Of a stretch of 64,000 nt of DNA, positions 44,006 to 56,107 are shown in pieces. Numbering within the stretch: position 1 is the first letter of the stretch; each line of letters opens with the position of its first letter. The position numbers and the translations under genes are program-made. The DNA lies in assembly GCA_029747585.1 (NCBI GenBank), contig JAPEVF010000186.1:1-64000 (forward strand). The letters are read 5' to 3'. Source of the stretch: Pleurotus djamor (lineage: Eukaryota > Basidiomycota > Agaricomycetes > Agaricales > Pleurotaceae). The notes beneath the pieces are model-generated. The model saw only the letters and a program-made list of their open reading frames with translations. It was not told where the DNA came from and did no database searches.

Positions 44006-45718
44006 ATCTTGGGATTGCCATGCTGAATAGATAGGTAGACGTTAGGCGAAAGCTGGGACGTTTTTCTTGTCGTGTCAAGGGCGGTAGGTGTAGTTAAGAA
44101 TGGCGAAGCCGCAAGCCGAAATGTGAGTAAAAATACCGCCGTGTGTTGTGAGACCGTCCCCTTCCTCACATGAGTGCTGCCTGCCACNAAAAAAGGACCG
44201 CGAGGCCCCAGGCATAATTATAGCGGACGAAGAGGTGAATCCGAACCCGAGTCCGAAATTGAAAATGAACTCAATAGCCTCCAAAGCGGCTATCAGTTTG
44301 GTGATTGGCGTAAACAGCGCGAAACGATACGATTTATCAAGGCCGTCAGCCGTATGTCGTTGTCGTCAATTGCGTGGGTCCGAAAAACGAGTACCAGCCG
44401 AAGTAATTTACACGTCGAAAGCGGTAGGCCGAATGCGTGGTGGTAGGGGGATTTGTGTGGACGTACCATCATCCATTCTTCGGGATTGGGGATTTTGAAG
44501 GAGACTTGCTGTGCGTTTTTCTGGGAGTTTGTTGGTGAAGGTTGGAGGAGAGAAGAAATGCCCGGACTGCGGCTTGCATTTTGTGTGGTTATTGACCGTG
44601 GGATGAACATGTTGACCGTGAGAACTCACCTGTGATAGACGGACAGTCCGGTACACCGGTGTACCACTGTTGGCTGACTCTTTCTTGATTTAATTCATAC
44701 ATTTTTAATATGTCGTAGCATCAATGGTGTTCGCCGTTCTGATCTCCTACGAACAATGTCTTGTCTCGAATTGAAGAAATCGCGCTCGAAACTCGACCGT
44801 CTAGAATACATAATTTCAATCCTTTCTTTCGTACGCTGCGAAGTCTGGGTCGTGCGCGCTCTCCGCCGTTTCTCCACCACTACGCATCTCCTTTCTATTC
44901 GACCGTATTTTCGCCTAGAACCTTATACAACCGGTCCTCGAATTCCGATGAGCTCGAACTTGAAAGTTATATCATCCTCTGTTGGTCGCTAGTCTTTCTG
45001 ATTGGTCCCAAATACTTACCTGAGGTTGTGGTTCTCCCAGATGTACTACAAGGCAAATACCCAAGGAAGAGCGTACTTGGTATCCCGTTGAAGGCAAAAC
45101 TGACGGTCGCGAAGTAACATATTGTCTTAGACGTGCCGTCACCGTCGCGTCCAAGGCACGCTCAACTCCTCATAGCGTCCTGCTTACGGCAACCATACAA
45201 GGCATGCTGATAGTTGATATCCCCTCCCTCGATTACCGGGTCGGCGTCGACGGATGTCTCAGGCTGCTTTTTCTGGAACCATATCCTCCACTGAAATGAT
45301 CTTTTGACTCCGGCAAGTTCTCATCGTACAGCCTGACATGGCTCGGATGCCGTTACTAAATTCACTTGGCATCGAGCAACTCTTCTCGGAGTGGTCATTC
45401 CTGCGGTTGACCATGCAAATGCTTGGTTCCTCTACTCCGTACATCGAATATCTCCCCCGACAGGCAAGCTTTTTACTACAGATCACTATGTCTGAGCTCG
45501 GCGTCGTCGGATTTCTCTGAAACCTGGACGAAAAGAGCACACCAGCGCTGAACAGTAACCGCGGAGATCTACTTACTTCCTGGTCTACTCTGGACTTCCA
45601 TTTTTTTCCCTATACCCAATGTATAAAAGGCTGGGTTCCATGGATCAAGCTCTCCAGCAACAGATATACATCGAGTCTATTCGCCCTCAGAGAGCTCCCA
45701 ACTCCCAACAAGCCAACA
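44006..45718. other. Intergenic region, possible unknown small gene
   Basis: The upstream region of the RNA-binding gene, then about 1 kb with no domain. A plus frame at 44761-45117 (118 codons) has an intact ATG, no homology I recognise and no promoter in view. A TATA box (TGTATAAAAGG) at about 45622 belongs to the next gene. Confidence 0.35.
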
Positions 45719-46237
45719 ATGTTTCTCAGCTTCGCCAAACCAGTAGCTCTTCTCGCTGTCGCCCTCAGCCCCATGGCTAGTGCTTTGCGCTACGCCGGGT
45801 TCGCCTCTACCGTCTCCTGCACCGGCCCCAGCTTCTTCTGCGATGATGGAGGCGCCGTTTGTTGCTCTCTCCCTACCGGCTTCGGTTTCTCTGTCCAATT
45901 CCTTGGTCTCCCCGCTGGGACCCAAGGACAGGGATACACTGGTAGCACCTGCAGGAATTTCCTGTTCTCCGTCTTCGGGCCTGGGGATAGGTGCTGGAAT
46001 GGTGGAGGAGCTCGTGCCACGCACATGAACTGGTTCCACTCCCCGCAAGGTGGCCCTCGCGGTCTTCCCGTTCGCGCTGCCGCCGACAATTCTACTTGCG
46101 GTCCTTCTGGGTTCACTTACAAGGACGCTACTGGCACCGATAAGTCCATCAAGGTTCCTCTTGGTGAAGCGGACAATGTCGTCGCTTTGTACACTAAGAA
46201 GGACTTTGCCGCCCTTGCGGATTACCCTGCCTACTAA
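45719..46237 (+). CDS. Small secreted Cys-rich protein
   Basis: 172 residues in one exon. The signal peptide is MFLSFAKPVALLAVALSPMASA. The mature part has about eight Cys, including CTGPSFFCDDGGAVCCSLP, CRNFLFSVFGPGDRCW and CGPSG, so it is likely disulphide-bonded and extracellular. A TATA box lies about 95 bp upstream. The end is odd: the TAA at 46235 is followed by one base and a good 62-bp intron (46239-46300). The next exon continues in the same frame as SSGAVTTICALTLAAVASLN and a hydrophobic end to a second stop at 46395. That tail looks like a GPI-anchor signal, so this allele may have lost its anchor, or the stop may be bypassed. No family recognised. Confidence 0.7.
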   Translation: MFLSFAKPVALLAVALSPMASALRYAGFASTVSCTGPSFFCDDGGAVCCSLPTGFGFSVQFLGLPAGTQGQGYTGSTCRNFLFSVFGPGDRCWNGGGARATHMNWFHSPQGGPRGLPVRAAADNSTCGPSGFTYKDATGTDKSIKVPLGEADNVVALYTKKDFAALADYPAY

Positions 46238-46663
46238 AGTAAGTGGTCGTCGCAAAATCTCGGCTCAGACAAAGTTAACAATACTGTGACACTCTGATAG
46301 GTTTGACTCGGAGTTCGGGCGCGGTGACAACGATATGCGCCTTGACTTTGGCTGCTGTCGCATCGTTGAATAGTTTGATGTTTCTCATCTATTAAAGCCG
46401 ACTGTATTTCTTTTGCAAAGCTCTATTCAACTAGAGCAAAGTTGTTATCAATCTATGTGCACATATTCTTCCTCATTTTGCGTCTATGCTGATTCTAAGA
46501 TCCCAAGACAAGCTTGGTTCACTCAGAGGCTTCGTCAGGTACGACTGGCCTGGTGCGCGAGAAGGACATTCAATGCTTATGTGTGGTAGGTATTGTGACT
46601 TCGCAGAAACGCAGGTAATGGTTCGTCACGACGGTTCATACCGCAGAAGTCGAGTTGTCACAA

Positions 46664-47400
46664 CTACGTCGGACATGTACAACCTATCGTTTTTGATGTT
46701 GTATCTCTCCAGTCAGTTTCCTTTTCAAGGTCTATCGGCTCCTTTGAACATTCAACTTCGACATACTCCCTCAAGTCGTCAAGGGAGGCTGGGTCAACGG
46801 AGCCATCATGGTTGACCACAAACTTGTCAATTGGTAGCCCGACATCGCGTCTCATCGTGAATAAATTCTTCCACAGGTCTAATACCTCAACTCGGTCGCT
46901 ACCTTCCCCTTCAACCCAACAACCGACGTCAGCCGTGATGTTTCGAAGCTTTGGATTACTGCAAAGCAAATTGAGTTCGCTTGATGGTCCACAAAATGTC
47001 GTGTATTTCCGTCGATGGTAAGCTCTGTAATATGGGAGAATCGACGAATGAGAGGCAACCATTGGTCCGAATGGACCCTGGATATTGTGAGGTTGTCAAT
47101 GAGTGCCGGCGGTATCTTTGAAACGAGGACATGAAGAAGGGAAGGGTCAATTCCAGGGAGGTTATTATAAGTAGGCTGAGTTAGGGAAAGTGAGGTACTC
47201 GAATATCTTCGATTCAGCGGCAGAATCCGATATCAGAGACAGAAAAGCGATTTTCTCTATTTGGACGGGCAAGGAGCCGGAAACTTCTTCGGAGTCAACG
47301 GATGATATGCCATCCAGTTGAATGACCTTAATATTTGGTGTGTTGCGAAGGAATTTGACCATCCGACTGATGGACAGTGTATTGGGGGGGGCGTGTTATA
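46664..47400 (-). pseudogene. Decayed F-box paralogue 3
   Basis: Broken minus-strand frames match the C-terminal half of F-box paralogues 1 and 2. MVKFLRNTPNIKVIQLDG corresponds to IVKVLRRMPNLEVLQL, and SKIFEYLTFPNSAYL to LFDRLEFPKSTII. RDVGLPIDKFVVNHDGSVD corresponds to the end of the family. The frame changes several times and the N-terminal F-box is not found within about 500 bp upstream. Confidence 0.65.
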
Positions 47401-48127
47401 AACCGTGAGCGTGGATAATGACAAGATAATGATGGAAGGTAAGGTGCGTCAGGGGGAATCAAGACCCCAATGAGGTCCAAGGTAGTCACGGACACGACAG
47501 AGTTGCCTTCACACCCAAAAGGGGATCGGTCGGCCGTGCGAAGAAATATAGAAGACCTTGGACGGTCCGTGTGAAGAATACGCGTGGCGGTGCTTGGCGG
47601 TGCCCTTATTTTTTTCCTTCAAGTTCCCTCCTCGTTCGAGTCCTTGGCACCATGGTCGTCGGCCTTCTGGGGCACTACAGCGGACTTTCGTCGCCCGTAT
47701 CAGGTGGCTACTCCTCGACCCTAAAATTCCTGGCTAGCTGCTTGAACATGATCGTTAGACTGGTGCCTCAGGCTGGATTTGGCCTAGATACACCTTTCCC
47801 CTTGGACCTAAACTGAGGCAGCTCTGTGCAGCTACTGTCGATTAAGTATGCTCAAGGGCTAAATATCATGAAGTCGAAGGCACGCGTTTATCTGCGCCCT
47901 CCTTGGCACGCGCCCGACCTTTGGACAGATGAAAACTCGCAGCAAGCTGTAAATTGGTCTACACTGCTTCCCTTGGCCAAGCTCTATACAGGTCGACTAC
48001 TTCCTGCTTGATGGGCGAAATTGCTATATAATGTACTCCGAAGGAGCTGAACTCTCTCATCACCCACAAGCTTTTTCGCCCTCCCATCCCTTCGAGTAAA
48101 TCGGGCCTCGCGTCGCAATTTTATCGG
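47401..48127. other. Intergenic region upstream of the DUF6593 gene
   Basis: No gene is visible. A TATA-like GCTATATAATG at about 48022 serves the next gene. Confidence 0.45.
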
Positions 48128-49031
48128 ATGGACTCACAAGAAACCCTCGTTCTCCCTGTGTTCAAGAACCATGACGAGAATAGTCGACGACTAGAAACTC
48201 TGGATGCGCCCCAAGTCCCGTTACCAACAGAAGTCTCCACCCTTCTTTACTTCTCCCACGACGACGTCACCTCGACCACAATCTCTTCATACAACCTGGA
48301 AAGCAATACCACACGGGACTTATATCTCGTGGAACGTCGCAAGGATACGTCGACCACCGTCAGTAGAATGTCAAACTCTACGCCCCAGCCTGTTGCCGTA
48401 ATCAAGAAAGGGGCTCTACTGGGCGACAAGATTACCTTCGGCGGGGATGAATCCAAGTCTTTGAGGGTCGGCAAATGGCTGAGGAAGGTGAAAGCGTTGA
48501 GTCCCTTGTAAGTCCTACCACCTACCCATCGATGCGCAATCTGACCCTTGTAGCCCAGTGTTGTTCGAGGCAAATGGCAAGTCCTATACTTGGACTGTCA
48601 ATGAAATACACCAACTCTTCGTTCGTTCCTTCTAATTGCATTTTATTCTCCGTCTTTGAAATCCTGTTGCTTAGCTCTATGAGTCTACCGACTTGAAAAC
48701 GCCAATTGCTTGGTTTAAACGCGCAGGGGATTCACAACGATCAAGTCGCGAGCCTTCCGATGCTTCATCGTCGATCGCCTTCCCATTTCCTCCGTCGTAC
48801 TCCAGGATTGACCCGCTGCCCATCTCCGCGTACCTCATCCTAGAGCCACGCGCACTCCCTGTTCAAGACCTTGTAGTCACCTCTTTCCTCATTCTCGAAG
48901 ATAACCTCCGTACTCACATGGAGCAAGAGGAGGATAAACGGGTATCTAGAGGCGCTGTGAGAGGTCCTATAGGACGCCAAGATATGGTACATGGTGCTTC
49001 CGGCAGCATAATTCCTCTTAACTTCGCATGA
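48128..49031 (+). CDS. DUF6593-type protein
   Basis: About 260 residues from exons 48128-48507, 48554-48620 and 48675-49031. The pattern fits the DUF6593 family common in Agaricomycetes. It opens with TLLYFSHDDVTSTTISSYNL and RDLYLVERRKDTSTTVSR. PVAVIKKGALLGDKITFGGD and SLRVGKWLRKVKALSP follow, then FEANGKSYTWTVNEI, PIAWFKRAG and AYLILEPRALPVQDLVVTSF. The family is thought to form a compact beta-rich domain of unknown role, usually cytosolic; there is no signal peptide here. Both introns have consensus ends. A short acidic/basic tail (EQEEDKRVSRG) follows the domain. Family assignment is from memory of its pattern. Confidence 0.72.
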
Positions 49032-49590
49032 TCAACGTAACAAACTTATCTTCAAACCTGTTGTCCAAAGTGCTCACTTTTATCCGCGTGATCGCCGCCG
49101 AATGGTAACTTCGCTGCTCGGGTCGCGCTCGCAATTTACTTGGCTTACTCGCGAGCGTATTCTCCGAAATGAGAATCAGCTCTCTCTCACCGGGGACATC
49201 TGCATCATTGCTCTATCTCCACTCGAATCCGATTAGGATGTTTCAACGTCGTAAGGCTTCCTTCCATCACTACACCTTCCCCGAGCCCCGAGCAGCCCCA
49301 TGCACTACATTTCACATACATTCATACGCCTCCTTGGGGTTCTTTTTAGTGCCCCTAGTGTTTCATTGCCCTTTTGAAGAGTAAACGTCAGAGAAGCTCG
49401 GTTAGTGGGCGTGTTCCTGTGCGATTAACTACGTGGGGGTAGTTATCCTTTTTTCTTATAGCTTCTTTGATGCTCACCGGGTCGCCACAGCCGTGAGATT
49501 CTCCAATGGGGTGAGTAGAGCTATAAAAGGATCAGAATCCCCTTGAATTTCTGCGTCCACTGTACCCTTCTGAGGACACCACCAAACTCG
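49032..49590. other. Intergenic region and P450 promoter
   Basis: No gene is visible. GAGCTATAAAAGG at about 49518 is a good TATA box about 70 bp before the P450 ATG. Confidence 0.5.
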
Positions 49591-51875
49591 ATGTTACTTG
49601 AGACCGATGTGCAATTTTCTATCCTGGGCGGCTTTGTGAGTGCTCTTCCATCTACTTCGTCTGCGTCCATTCTGATATTTCCTGGCCTAGTGCTGCTATC
49701 TATTCTTTAAGCGGTTTGAACCCACGCACCCGCTTATCCATCTAGTGTCCTTTATTGGCGTTCCCCTCGCTTGGTCTATCCTCGTTAGGGATCCTTCTCA
49801 GCAATCCTCGACTTCGGTCGTTCGCACCATCGGTTATTATCTCGGAACACTTGTAATATCGGTCCTTTCTTATCGCCTCTCACCACTACATCCCCTCGCG
49901 AGGTATCCCGGCCCGGTTCTATATAAAGCTACCAGATGGTGGCCAGCGTTAGTCTGCCTCTCGGGAAAGCAACATCTCCGGTATGAAGAGTTACACAGAC
50001 AGTATGGAAATGTCGTCAGAGTTGGTGCGCCTCTCTTGTTTCCCCAGTTCACGCTGCGATGCTGAGCTACAACCTGCAAATCAGGGCCCAATGAATTATC
50101 CATCATCGATCCTGAAGCGATCAACCCTCTTATGGGGGCGTCGGAGCTTCCCAAAGGACCTTGTGAGTTATAGATGCTCTTCGGGGGTAGAGTATGTTCT
50201 CTTAGGTACTCACGATTTTCTAAGGTTGGATCGGCCGTCAGGCAGACATGGAATCCCACAGTTTACCAGGTGTACAAACCATCGAAGAGCATTCGAGGAG
50301 ACGTAAACCTTGGAACAGAGCCATGAGTACCGCGGCTGTGAAGGACTACCAAGCTGTTCTGGTGAAGAGGGTTAGGCAGCTTGCGAGTACCTTGGCCAAG
50401 CAACGGGGAAGTGTTGACCTTTCTCTGTGGATTAATCGCTTCACGTAAGTTCTTATCAATTCTGGGTGGACTAGCTGCCAAGCTTACAAACCCCCGGATG
50501 ATTGGCAGGTATGATTTCATGAGTGACATGGGGTATGTTCTACTCGATGTGCTCAGTGACGTATCTTATGCGGTCCTTTAGCTTTGGCGGAGGCTCCGAA
50601 ATGATGCGAGACGGTGACAAAGAGGGTCTGCTCAAGCTCCTTTCCAATGGTCTTCTGTGAGTCATTTCCCTTTCATATTGGCATGATGGTTAACGCAAGG
50701 CATATTCCGCAGTCAGGGCGTTTTCTTGGGTCACCTCCCGTGGTTATCACCGTACTACCTACTCCTTCCATACAACAAAGGACTTCGGGCGTTTCGACAG
50801 TTTGCCGCGCGCATGGCAATGCTGCGAAAGACTGAAGGTGCTAAGACAAAGGATGTGTTCTACTACCTGGTGAGGGATCAACATTTTGACGAAGGCAAGA
50901 CCTTATCAATACTGACTCTTGCTCTCGCATCCGCATCTAGAACAACGAAGATGGTCGAGATAAAGTTTCACCTTCCGTGGCCGAAGTGGCTTCTGGTGGT
51001 GCGCTTGTCATCGTCGCTGGTTCGGATACCACGGCAACGACACTGTCCAATATATTCTACTTCCTCGTATCCCAACCTCGAACGTGTGCGCGTCTCCTTG
51101 AGGAGATTGTGCAGTTTTTTCCCCAAGGGGAAGATTGTCTCAACCCATCGGTGCACGTTAAGATGCCTTACTTGAATGCTGTCATGTACGTTCCGTTTGC
51201 TCCGTTAGCAAGCCAATCTAACTAACAATACGGCCTAGCAACGAAGCATTGCGTCTATTTCCTGCCGTTCCTAGTGGTAGTCAGCGGATCAATTCTTCTA
51301 CATCAGAACCACGATTAGTTGGGAAATAGTAAGCCACCGTTCATCAAAGCGTCCATCATTTCTTACTTCGACGTAGCGAGGTCCCTCCAGGAACCAGCGT
51401 CATCATGCCTCACTACGTCATGCACCGTGACCCCCAACGGTTTTCTCCGTTTCCTGACGTCTTCTTGCCTGAACGGTGGCTTCCGCGGGAAATGCAGGCT
51501 AAGCTCGAGCCGGAAATTTATGCACAAGGCGGCTCAGACAGTCATCTGATTCGCCACGATACCTCTGGATTCATCCCTTTCTCATATGGTCCCTCTAATT
51601 GTGCAGGCAAGAATTTGGCGTATCAGGTGCGTAGACATTCACCTCCTCGTATGCGGCCACTTTTGCAACGTACGATGAACTCATTTGTATATGCTTTTGA
51701 ACAGGAAATGCGCATGGTGGTCTGTCTTCTGTTGAAGACATTCCGAATGGAGTTTTCCTCGAAACATCACAAGGAAAACGCTGCGTGGGTTGAAGATTTA
51801 AATGACCACTTTATCCTTGTGAAGGGGAGCTTGATGGTCGATTTGAGCCTTCGAGGAGAGGCCCTTCTTTCTTAG
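49591..51875 (+). CDS. Cytochrome P450 monooxygenase
   Basis: A haem-thiolate oxidase of the endoplasmic reticulum. I read eleven exons. The N-terminus (IGYYLGTLVISVLSYRL) is a membrane anchor, followed by HPLARYPGP, the proline-rich hinge. GRQADMESHSLPGVQTIEEH and RRKPWNRAMS cover the C-helix region. The I-helix reads VIVAGSDTTATTLSNIFYFL near 51015-51060, with the AGxDTT oxygen-binding motif. The K-helix is INEALRLFPAVPSGSQR (ExxR, about 51240), the PERF-like motif is FLPERWLP, and the haem loop is FSYGPSNCAGKN (about 51575-51610) with the Cys ligand. The frame is consistent through all splice sites, so the gene looks functional. The style resembles the CYP families expanded in mushrooms, but I cannot name the clan safely. 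Substrate unknown. Confidence 0.87.
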
Positions 51876-52250
51876 TTGTCAAAGCTGAAGTCCCTTGGAG
51901 TACTTAAAGCCAAAAAGTCAATGTATAAGTGCCGATGCCAGTAGGGCCGAAGCGGTCGACCCTGAAGGTCATGCCGAATCGAACTATTATCTACTCTTTG
52001 ATCACGATGGACGAGCCACTTTTCTTGTACTCATGTTTTGCGCATGTTCTCTCAATCTATACATCGACGTGTTGAACAAGGACCTGGTGTCGATCGTTGT
52101 GGCCAAAAGAACAATGGTTACCACACACATGGTCGGAGGGTATATAAGGTGTCCCTTTACATACCCGTGACTCCTCAAGTACGTACGTGTGCCCCGCACA
52201 CCCCAGTCCGGGACTTGACGTGAACTTCAACGTTGACGTTAACCCCCATC
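51876..52250. other. Short intergenic region
   Basis: It contains a TATA-like GGTATATAAGG at about 52138, which fits the next gene. Confidence 0.5.
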
Positions 52251-53948
52251 ATGTCGCTCTCTGCCTCTCGCCCACTCCCCAATTCTCCTTCTCTCGCGCC
52301 TTCCAAGGCGTCCTCTTCTCGACCATCTTTGCTGGCAAAATGGAACAAAGAAGCTCGTTCTTCAATCAGCAGCAGGTCTGCAGCTAATATTACCAGCGTC
52401 AACGTCTTGATTTCTTCGCCTTCTCAAATCGGGCGACCTGTATCCACTGCCAATGAAAACGCACCCCCTTCGACGCGTCGGGATTCCTTCCTTCCAAGAC
52501 CGAAGAAACGATCACATAAGGAGGTTATTCCGAACGAAAACCTTGATGTAGATGCTCAAGACCGCTCTCGTACTCGACAGAGGACGGACTCCGAGTTGAC
52601 TGTCAAGCCCAACGACTCCTCTGGCACAGCGTTTGGACGACGTAACAGTCGCGTTGCAGATGCACGTGATGGTGTTGCCAGCAAGGTCGCCGCCCAGTCT
52701 CGGCCTGGTCAGGCCCTTCGAGCATTGAAGGAACGCTTACGCAAAACATCTCTTCCAAGCAATGCTCGGATTCCTACGGAGGATGTAGTGGCTCGCGCAT
52801 ACGATTCTTCCGGATCTCACTCGGGTCTGGATAACTTCGTTGCGACTAGCCCCACTGAGGCTTCGCAGGCTAGGTTGGAACAGAAAAGTCGTCAAGGCCT
52901 TAAAGGGGACGATGCGAGCCTGCTTTCTACTACTACGAACTTGGTCATAAGTAAACCAAAGCGACTTCAGCGCGCACCAAAATCCATTTCACTAAGCTTC
53001 GGCCCTCCGCTTACGACGCTTACCACTTCATCGTCTTCGCCTACGGGGCTTGTCGACGCTATATTCAAGGAGAACTCCGTGCTCAGAGCACGCAATACTG
53101 AAGACAGAATGCCCGTGCGGCACCAACGATCTAGAAGCGCATCCGCCGCTCAGACTTCACTTGCCGCAATAGAGGAAACGCTCGACAAGAAGGGTATAGT
53201 CATCAAGAGATGTCCTGTCTTCAAAACTGCTACCTTAAAACCAGAGGAGCTTCAGCTCGCGATTGTATTCTATGGTTCACCTCACTTTGAGATATGGGAT
53301 GTCCGCGACGAGTAGGTCCCCTCTTACACCCCAGTATATATTGCTTACTCACGTCGTATATGCAGCATTTTCCTGGCTTGGCCAGCGGAGCTTCGCTTGA
53401 GCATAGACGACCCCGCTCGCTACGATTTCATAACCTTACATACGCCAGAGGTTGCTCGCATTGAGTTGCGTTGCCACTCCAAAAGCTACTGCGAAGACCC
53501 AGAGCACCAGCAACCCTTTTCACTCTGCGAATCCGAAACATGGTTTGACGTCGAGTTCTCTGGGGGCGTCTGCTGGGAGGGCCGCAGCTCTACGATCAAC
53601 CCAGAGGCTGGAATCCATATCTCAACCGAGTGGACGAGGACTTATACACGCAGGCTCTCCTCTCCTCCTGAACAAAGGGTATCGTTTGAAGAGCCAATTG
53701 GCAGAGGCCGACGGTCGTCATCCGCTAAGGTCCCGCTACCTATGCCAGGTAACAGGGGATGGGCGATGAAGTTTTGGATTCCAATTCCTACACATCTTTT
53801 CACCAGGAGAGAGACCAGGTTGTTTGTTATCGAGTCTAGAGTGTGGCTAGCAGACGACAAGAGGGATCTTCCAATGGAAGATAAAGCGCTGGTGGACACA
53901 GCTGAGATGACGATATCACACTTGAGGAGGGCGAGAGAGATGGCTTGA
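52251..53948 (+). CDS. Conserved-looking protein with a disordered N-terminus
   Basis: About 545 residues in two exons. The ATG at 52251 (MSLSASRPLPNSPSL) is the first after the TATA. The first exon (to about 53312) is Ser/Arg/Pro-rich and mostly disordered, with basic stretches (PRPKKRSHKE) that may be nuclear-localisation signals. A 55-bp intron leads to a folded-looking C-terminal domain of about 190 residues. It contains IFLAWPAELRLSIDD, IELRCHSKSYCEDPEHQQPF, TWFDVEFSGGVCWEGR, HISTEWTRTYTRRL and WAMKFWIPIPTHLFTRRETR. This pattern is not one I recognise. The gene lies between a P450 and a coiled-coil gene with no sign of a shared pathway. Confidence 0.7.
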
Positions 53949-54170
53949 TGGGTGTTCACCGTGATGACAATGATGATGTTCACGAATTTTGTAGCTCGCC
54001 TGCGTCACGCAGGCGTCCAATTGTATCATTATTACTAGATATCCTCTACTTACCTTCGTTCCTCGCCTATGCATACGCTCTTTATATCCACTTCCTGTGG
54101 AAGATGTTGGGAACACGAAATGTGGTCCTTAGACCAACCCCTCTCGACGCCCTCGTCACGTGGTGCAGGG

Positions 54171-55086
54171 ATGCAAGCCACGCGGCGTTCGAACGCGATC
54201 AACTTCAACCTGGACCACACTCATCACCACATGCGGCGCTCACAAACTCTTGCCTTGAAGCATCATTCAAGGCCTTCAATCGCAACATACGACGAACTCG
54301 GGGCGATACGCGAATCAGATTCTCCGGAGGACGCATTTCGGCGTCAGATGATAGACAAAGATCAGGAAATTCGAGAGGCAAGTTGTCCAAAGCTCAAGCG
54401 ACGGCTACAGCTCAATGAACGACCGTTCGTCGGAATGCTAGCTTACCAGCCGGATAAATATGCTGAACTCCCGCATCGAAGAACTTACAAAGGATCATCA
54501 AGCAGTCGAAATGATCCTCGAATCAACGCAAAAGGACAACGCAGATCGTATGGCGGAAATAGAGTGGCGAGTACCGCTCTTTCGCTCGCTGCCCTCTAGT
54601 ATGGTCTGACTAACATATCTTATAGCCATGCTAAACGAGAGGCGCGGTTGGAGAGAGAGCTAGCGCGCTTCGCGGGAGAGCAATGGGAAGTGCGTCATTT
54701 TTTCTTCTTCTGACGCGTTATGCAGTTAACTAACTACCGTACAGAAAATGCTAGGTATACCCACAGTCCAGGAACTCATGTACGGCAAGGCCCATTTCTC
54801 CGATGCCGAGTCTGCGTCTCCAGTAGCTCGCTCCGTTGGCCTTCCTGCGTCATACACACATGGGCGCCATCCATCTCAAGCCTCCCAGGCAGACTCAGTG
54901 GCATCTTCTCAATCCCCACAACAGCGAAAGCAGACACGCATTGAAGACCTACGGAACATGATTCTGGCTATGGAGCAGAGGCAGGATGCGCGCATGAGTA
55001 AGTTGGACCATAAAATCCAGGAAGCAGAAGCGGAGAGCAAGCGGTTCGAAGAGCTCCGCAAAGAGGTTCAACCATTAGCGCAGTGA
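54171..55086 (+). CDS. Coiled-coil protein of unknown family
   Basis: Exon 1 (ATG 54171) encodes a basic, His-rich start and then DELGAIRESDSPEDAFRRQM with IDKDQEIRE. The next intron appears to begin AG|GCAAGT, a GC donor, and ends ATGCTAG near 54445. Exon 2 reads LTSRINMLNSRIEELTKDHQ and AVEMILESTQKDNADRMAEI, a clear heptad pattern. After an intron whose exact acceptor is uncertain come ARLERELARFAGEQWE, KMLGIPTVQELMYG, a Ser/Gln-rich spacer and a second coiled coil (IEDLRNMILAMEQRQDARMS, LDHKIQEAEAESKRFEELR). Length is about 260-270 residues. A structural or scaffolding role is plausible but not shown. Confidence 0.65.
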
Positions 55087-55990
55087 CCTTTGTTATGCAT
55101 CATGACCGATTACGATACTCACGATCTCCCTCTATCTTGGCTTTGTAGCACTATCTGTCTTGGATAACTGTATGACTAGTTCCCTTCCTCTTTCCCTGAA
55201 AACACACGACGAAAACTCCGTGACCGGAACGTAGGTATGTCGCCCTTATAATAATTCTGCTAATACATTTCGGACATCAGGCCCTATCGCTAGAGGTCTG
55301 AATTCATCGAAGACCTTCGGTGGTAGCCGAAGCCATGTCCAGCGGTCTATGATTCCATGACTCCTCGGGAGCGGTCAACCACCCCGCGTTTCATTCAATC
55401 TTGCCGACTTATACATGCGCATAACCCCATAACCCGTGTTCAGTGAGCACGTTTGTCTATTTCTTCTCCCGCAAATGGCGTTGCCGCGCCATGCTCCAAT
55501 CGGATCCTACGCAACTACTAAGGTTTTCTCCTCGAGTGGGTCAGTAAGCGGCCACCTTAGGATCAAATGCTCATCTCAGAGAATTGTTGCGTTCTCTTGC
55601 AAGCCATTTCGATGTAGCAGAACCCTTGGTGCTTGGCTAAAATTACGATTTGCTGTTAGCATTCGCCGCTACCTTCGGAAAGCAGGGTCAAGAACTACTT
55701 CTACCACGGGTAGCGTCGGTGAGTCCTTCACACTTCGTTTAGCCTTTGACGGAGCTCCTCGTTTGCTCTAGCCCTGCTGGCCAATGGTTCTCTAGCTTCC
55801 TGCCGACGTTGTCGTACTGCGGCTATACGCTTTCAATTCACGCAAAGGCAGAGTCCTCATGTCTCATAATTTTGACATAGGCACTGTGTACTACACACAC
55901 CCGACGTTGGTGGAAAGAAGTCGCCGGTCAGAGGGAAGGTTCGACGTCCGTGTTGCTTGCCGCTACGAATTGGACTCGCGTCCAGACACT
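55087..55990. other. Intergenic region
   Basis: Short frames only. The TATA box of the next gene (ACGGTATAAAACTG) lies at about 55998. Confidence 0.5.
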
Positions 55991-56107
55991 TGGCCAACGG
56001 TATAAAACTGCCAAGAGTCCTGAGGTATCTGGACATCATCTCGCCTTTCAATTGCTCTTCAACAGAACAATTCAAACACCCTTTTCGCATTCAGCAACTC
56101 GACAGAG

